This document shows, one piece after another, positions 22,500-25,361 of a stretch of DNA of 25,361 bases. The notes below the pieces were generated by a model. It was not told the origin of the DNA, made no database searches, and worked only from the letters and a program-made list of their open reading frames with translations. Each line of letters opens with the position of its first letter. Positions within the stretch are counted from its first letter, which is position 1. The stretch spans positions 1 through 25,361 of the forward strand of contig JAEEXJ010000046.1 in assembly GCA_016291475.1 (NCBI GenBank). Direction: 5' to 3'. The position numbers and the translations under genes were made by a program. The stretch comes from Lachnospiraceae bacterium. GTDB taxonomy: Bacteria; Bacillota_A; Clostridia; Lachnospirales; Lachnospiraceae.

Positions 22500-24545
22500 A
22501 TGAAAAAGAAAACATTAGCGCATGTCCTTGCTACAGCTATGATCATTTCATCCGTACTGTCACTTTCCGGATGCGGCAATGACAACACCACACCCGTTTG
22601 TGCGGATATGATGAATACCGCAGACAGAGAGATCTCCGTGTCTGTCGCGAAGATTGATAATCTTCCCTCCGATTTCCTCATGGGAGCGGATGTCAGCTCA
22701 TACTTGTCCATAGATAAGAGCGGGGGAAAATACTACGATTATGACGGCAAAGAACTGGATATGGACGGTTTCTTTGCACTGCTTAAGACAAGCGGGTTGG
22801 ATCTGGTAAGATTCAGGGTTTGGAACGATCCTTATGATGAAAAAGGAAGAGGATACGGCGGAGGCAACTGTGACACGGATGCAGCAGTAACCATGGGAAC
22901 AAGTGCGACCAAAGCCGGCCTTCAGGTTATGATAGATTTTCATTATTCCGATTTCTGGGCAGATCCCAACAAGCAGATGACTCCAAAGGCGTGGCAGGCC
23001 ATGTCCGATTCGGAAAAAGAAACCGCGCTGGAAGCTTATACAAGAGAGTCTCTTCTAAAGCTCAAAGATGCCGGAGTGAATGTAACCATAGTATCCATAG
23101 GAAACGAAACAGATAACGGAATGAGCGGTGAGACAGGCTGGGCGGAGAAATGCGCTCTTTACAGTGCCGGCAGCAGGGCAGTAAGGGAAGTGTTCCCGAA
23201 TGCGCTTGTAGCAATCCATTATTCAAATCCCGAGCATGACTATGTAACATATGCTCAGCACCTTACCGATTATAAAGTAGATTACGACATCTTCGGAACA
23301 TCTTATTATCCTTACTGGCACGGAACACTTGAGAATCTGACTGATGTTATGAAGGAGATCGCGGATATCACCGGAAAGCGCATAATGGTTCTTGAGACTT
23401 CATGGGCATATACCCTTGAAGACGGAGACGGAAGCGGTAACACTGTTTCTCACGAAGCAAACTCTGACGATCCCTATTACAGTTTCAGCGTGCAGGGACA
23501 GGCGGATGAGATCTCGTCCGTAACTCAGGCCATAGCAGATGTGGGTGATGCGGCTCTGGGATGTCTGTATTGGGAACCTGCGTGGATCCCTGTTAAATAC
23601 TATAATCCCACGGGACGCGATTCTGAGAAGATCCTTGAATCCAACAAGAAGGCTTGGGAAAAGTACGGCTCGGGCTGGGCATCAAGTTATGCATCCGCAT
23701 ATGATCCCGAAGATGCTGGAGTATATTACGGCGGAAGCGCAGTTGATAATCAGGCATTGTTTGATTTTGGCGGACATGCACTGGACTCTCTTAATACCTT
23801 CAGATACATGAGAGAGGGCCATGAAGCCGAGGAACTTACTTTATCCCAGATAATCCTGCCTGCGCCCATTTCCATCGAATATGGGGAGGATATACACGAT
23901 TATCTGCCCATGACGGTAAGAGGAGAGCTGGATAACAAGCAGCGAATTACTTTCAACGTTGAGTGGGATGAAGAAGAACTGGCATCATTTACGGGCGTTG
24001 GTGAATATACCGCACACTGTACCATTATTGATGAGATTCCGGGCGGAGACGGAACTCCCAGAAAGGTAATGCTGAAAGTAAACATCCTTCCCGAAAATCT
24101 CCTGGTTAACGGTGATATGGAAAGTGGTGATTCTACCGGATGGACTATAAGTGATCCAATGGCGGGCATTACTACGGATGATCCCTACAGAGGAAGTTAC
24201 TCGCTTCATTTCTGGAGTGAAGGACAGGTTTCTTTTACCGCTGCGCAAAATATAACTGCAGATAAAGACGGCGAGCTTGTATTTTCCATGAAGGCTCAGG
24301 GCGGTGACATGGGCGACGGTCATGTGGTAAAGGCTGTTGTCACAAATGAAACCACCGGAGTATCGGTGGAAGGAAGTGTTACTCTTGCCGGATGGCAGAA
24401 ATGGCAGGAAACAGGCTCCATAACGGATGCAGGTATTGCGGCGCTTTCTGTTAGTGCGGGAGACAAGGTGACATTTGAAATCGTTGTTTCCGGTTCGGCA
24501 GGAGGCTGGGGAACCATTGATGATGTTTTCCTGTCGTATAAATAG
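22500..24545 (+). CDS. ganB: GH53 arabinogalactan endo-beta-1,4-galactanase lipoprotein with CBM61-like module
   Basis: A 681-residue surface enzyme. The lipobox LSGC (C25) anchors it outside the cell. The GH53 barrel (about 55-400) includes FLMGADVSSYLSID, LVRFRVWNDP, IDFHYSDFWADP, acid/base E203 in SIGNET, and nucleophile E299 in VLETSWAYT. It cleaves beta-1,4-galactan of pectin side chains. An Ig-like domain (about 440-530, PISIEYGEDIHDYLPMTV) links to a C-terminal module (about 531-681, NLLVNGDMESGDSTGWTI to the end) that resembles the galactan-binding CBM61 often found with GH53. Released oligosaccharides would enter by GanSPQ. No beta-galactosidase (GH42/GH2) is in the window. AAGGGG lies about 8 nt before the ATG. 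Confidence 0.95.
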   Translation: MKKKTLAHVLATAMIISSVLSLSGCGNDNTTPVCADMMNTADREISVSVAKIDNLPSDFLMGADVSSYLSIDKSGGKYYDYDGKELDMDGFFALLKTSGLDLVRFRVWNDPYDEKGRGYGGGNCDTDAAVTMGTSATKAGLQVMIDFHYSDFWADPNKQMTPKAWQAMSDSEKETALEAYTRESLLKLKDAGVNVTIVSIGNETDNGMSGETGWAEKCALYSAGSRAVREVFPNALVAIHYSNPEHDYVTYAQHLTDYKVDYDIFGTSYYPYWHGTLENLTDVMKEIADITGKRIMVLETSWAYTLEDGDGSGNTVSHEANSDDPYYSFSVQGQADEISSVTQAIADVGDAALGCLYWEPAWIPVKYYNPTGRDSEKILESNKKAWEKYGSGWASSYASAYDPEDAGVYYGGSAVDNQALFDFGGHALDSLNTFRYMREGHEAEELTLSQIILPAPISIEYGEDIHDYLPMTVRGELDNKQRITFNVEWDEEELASFTGVGEYTAHCTIIDEIPGGDGTPRKVMLKVNILPENLLVNGDMESGDSTGWTISDPMAGITTDDPYRGSYSLHFWSEGQVSFTAAQNITADKDGELVFSMKAQGGDMGDGHVVKAVVTNETTGVSVEGSVTLAGWQKWQETGSITDAGIAALSVSAGDKVTFEIVVSGSAGGWGTIDDVFLSYK

Positions 24546-24559
24546 AACGAAGTTTACTA

Positions 24560-24593
24560 AAACAAGGCGGCTTTTGAAGCCGTCTTGTTTTTT
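24560..24593 (+). terminator. intrinsic terminator after ganB
   Basis: AACAAGGCGGCTT (24561-24573) pairs with GAAGCCGTCTTGTT (24576-24589) with one G-T pair. A T-run follows. It closes the galactan locus. Confidence 0.88.
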
Positions 24594-24683
24594 ATTTTCC
24601 GGTATATATGATATTATGAAATGGATGTGTCGGCCGGAGTGATAAGTTGTGATCACAGGTACCGGCACACCGGGAGGTATAAA

Positions 24684-24863
24684 ATGTTTGCATTACTTAT
24701 TATTATCATTTTGCTTGCAATCATCTGGATATTACTCAAACTTCTCGGAGCGGCTATCAAGCTTCCGTTTAAGATTCTGGGTGTGCTGCTGAGTCAGCCT
24801 TTTTCGACCATATTCTGGATAATCGTAATCTTTTATATTGTATTTTATGTAATCGGTCACTGA
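24684..24863 (+). CDS. 59-residue hydrophobic membrane protein
   Basis: From ATG at 24684, with GGGAGG about 7 nt upstream, the ORF gives 59 residues: two predicted membrane helices (about 2-22 and 42-58) joined by LGAAIKLPFKILGVLLSQPF. The upstream in-frame start at 24621 has no ribosome site and is not used here. No family is recognised beyond small bacterial two-helix proteins. It lies 16 bp before the DUF5684-like gene, so the two are probably co-transcribed and may act together in the membrane. Confidence 0.7.
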   Translation: MFALLIIIILLAIIWILLKLLGAAIKLPFKILGVLLSQPFSTIFWIIVIFYIVFYVIGH

Positions 24864-24879
24864 TACGGGAGATAAATAA

Positions 24880-25361
24880 ATGGGCAATTATTCTGGCGCT
24901 TACTATGCACTTTTGGATAATACGGAAGAGCTGATCAGGTCTTATCAAAGCATGTCTGCTTTTTCGAATTTTCTCAGACTGGCTATATTGGTTCTTACCG
25001 CAATCGGATTATGGAATATGTATATCAAAGCCGGTGAGCCCGGATGGGCGGCGCTTATTCCTTTTTACAGGACATATGTGCTCTATAAGATCTCAGACAT
25101 GAAGAAACTTTTCTGGCTGAATCTCGGATGCATGGTTGCGTCACTTGTTGTTTTAGTGATTACTTTTGTCAGTTTTTGGACAATGTTCATTAACTCTATG
25201 GCAGGTGCTTATTCCAACTACGACGAAGCCTTAACGGGTATGCTGGGAGGTTTGATGGTAGCATGGCTGATAATATTTATCTGTGGAATCATCAGTCTGG
25301 TGCTCAGAGTCATTAATGTTATAAAACTTGCCGGTGTATTTAACCTGAACGGAGGATATGC
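24880..25361 (+). CDS. DUF5684-type multi-pass membrane protein (3' end outside window)
   Basis: The ORF is open from ATG at 24880 to the window edge, 160 codons. It begins MGNYSGAYYALLDNTEEL. A first helix (about 35-55) is followed by IKAGEPGWAALIPFY and YVLYKISDMKK, the hallmark segment of DUF5684. Further helices lie at about 85-110 and 125-150. The family is membrane-bound and of unknown role, sometimes linked with signal peptidase genes. GGGAGA (24867-24872) lies about 7 nt upstream. It follows the 59-aa membrane protein by 16 bp. Confidence 0.82.
   Translation, partial: MGNYSGAYYALLDNTEELIRSYQSMSAFSNFLRLAILVLTAIGLWNMYIKAGEPGWAALIPFYRTYVLYKISDMKKLFWLNLGCMVASLVVLVITFVSFWTMFINSMAGAYSNYDEALTGMLGGLMVAWLIIFICGIISLVLRVINVIKLAGVFNLNGGY

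Noticed and set aside
24648..24657. TGTGATCACA palindrome as a CRP/FNR-type site
   Set aside because: The half-sites touch without the 6-bp (CRP) or 4-bp (FNR) spacer, and it lies in the leader just before a small gene; chance is likely.

Overview
The window looks like chromosome from a gut or rumen Lachnospiraceae-type Firmicute (Butyrivibrio or Pseudobutyrivibrio-like). This is an inference from strong AGGAGG-type ribosome binding sites, moderate GC, lipoprotein-anchored polysaccharide degradation, ABC sugar importers of the carbohydrate-uptake type without their own ATPase gene, LacI/CcpA-type operators, and a Mn-dependent pyrophosphatase with CBS domains. No phage or transposase gene is visible. 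The species cannot be named from the sequence alone.

Layout. 1-616: the 5' end of a zinc-ribbon gene (minus strand), a probable remnant ORF, hairpins and a consensus sigma-A promoter. 617-1469: a PilZ protein and an ACT-domain protein. 1520-5604: a LysR regulator diverging across a palindromic operator from a cluster encoding an MBL-fold hydrolase, an alpha/beta hydrolase that lacks its N-terminal third or so, a cyclophilin-like lipoprotein and a flavodoxin-type reductase with an iron-sulfur cysteine motif. 5801-6256: a low-molecular-weight protein tyrosine phosphatase. 6472-9657: a compact NAD salvage operon, pncA-nadD-pncB-nadE (nicotinamide to nicotinate to NaMN to NaAD to NAD), behind a promoter flanked by two copies of a palindrome. 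A 65-nt hairpin follows it. 9799-15968: an intracellular GH115 alpha-glucuronidase with a cre/LacI-type operator, a CBS-regulated family II pyrophosphatase and a membrane glycosyltransferase.

16045-16285 holds two tandem tRNA-Leu(UAG) genes. The upstream copy is broken in its T-loop by a 54-nt hairpin-bearing segment. A GNAT acetyltransferase follows. Then comes a 62-bp tandem repeat array (seven exact-period units plus a short one) in the convergent gap before a voltage-gated potassium channel gene on the minus strand. 18709-24545 is a galactan-use locus resembling ganSPQ-ganB: a binding lipoprotein, two permeases and a GH53 endo-galactanase lipoprotein, with twin AAAACGTTTT operators at the promoter. 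The window closes with a 59-aa membrane protein and the start of a DUF5684-type membrane protein.

The least explained items are the interrupted tRNA-Leu, the 62-bp array, and the paired palindromes controlling the NAD operon. None of these is proven to be a new system.
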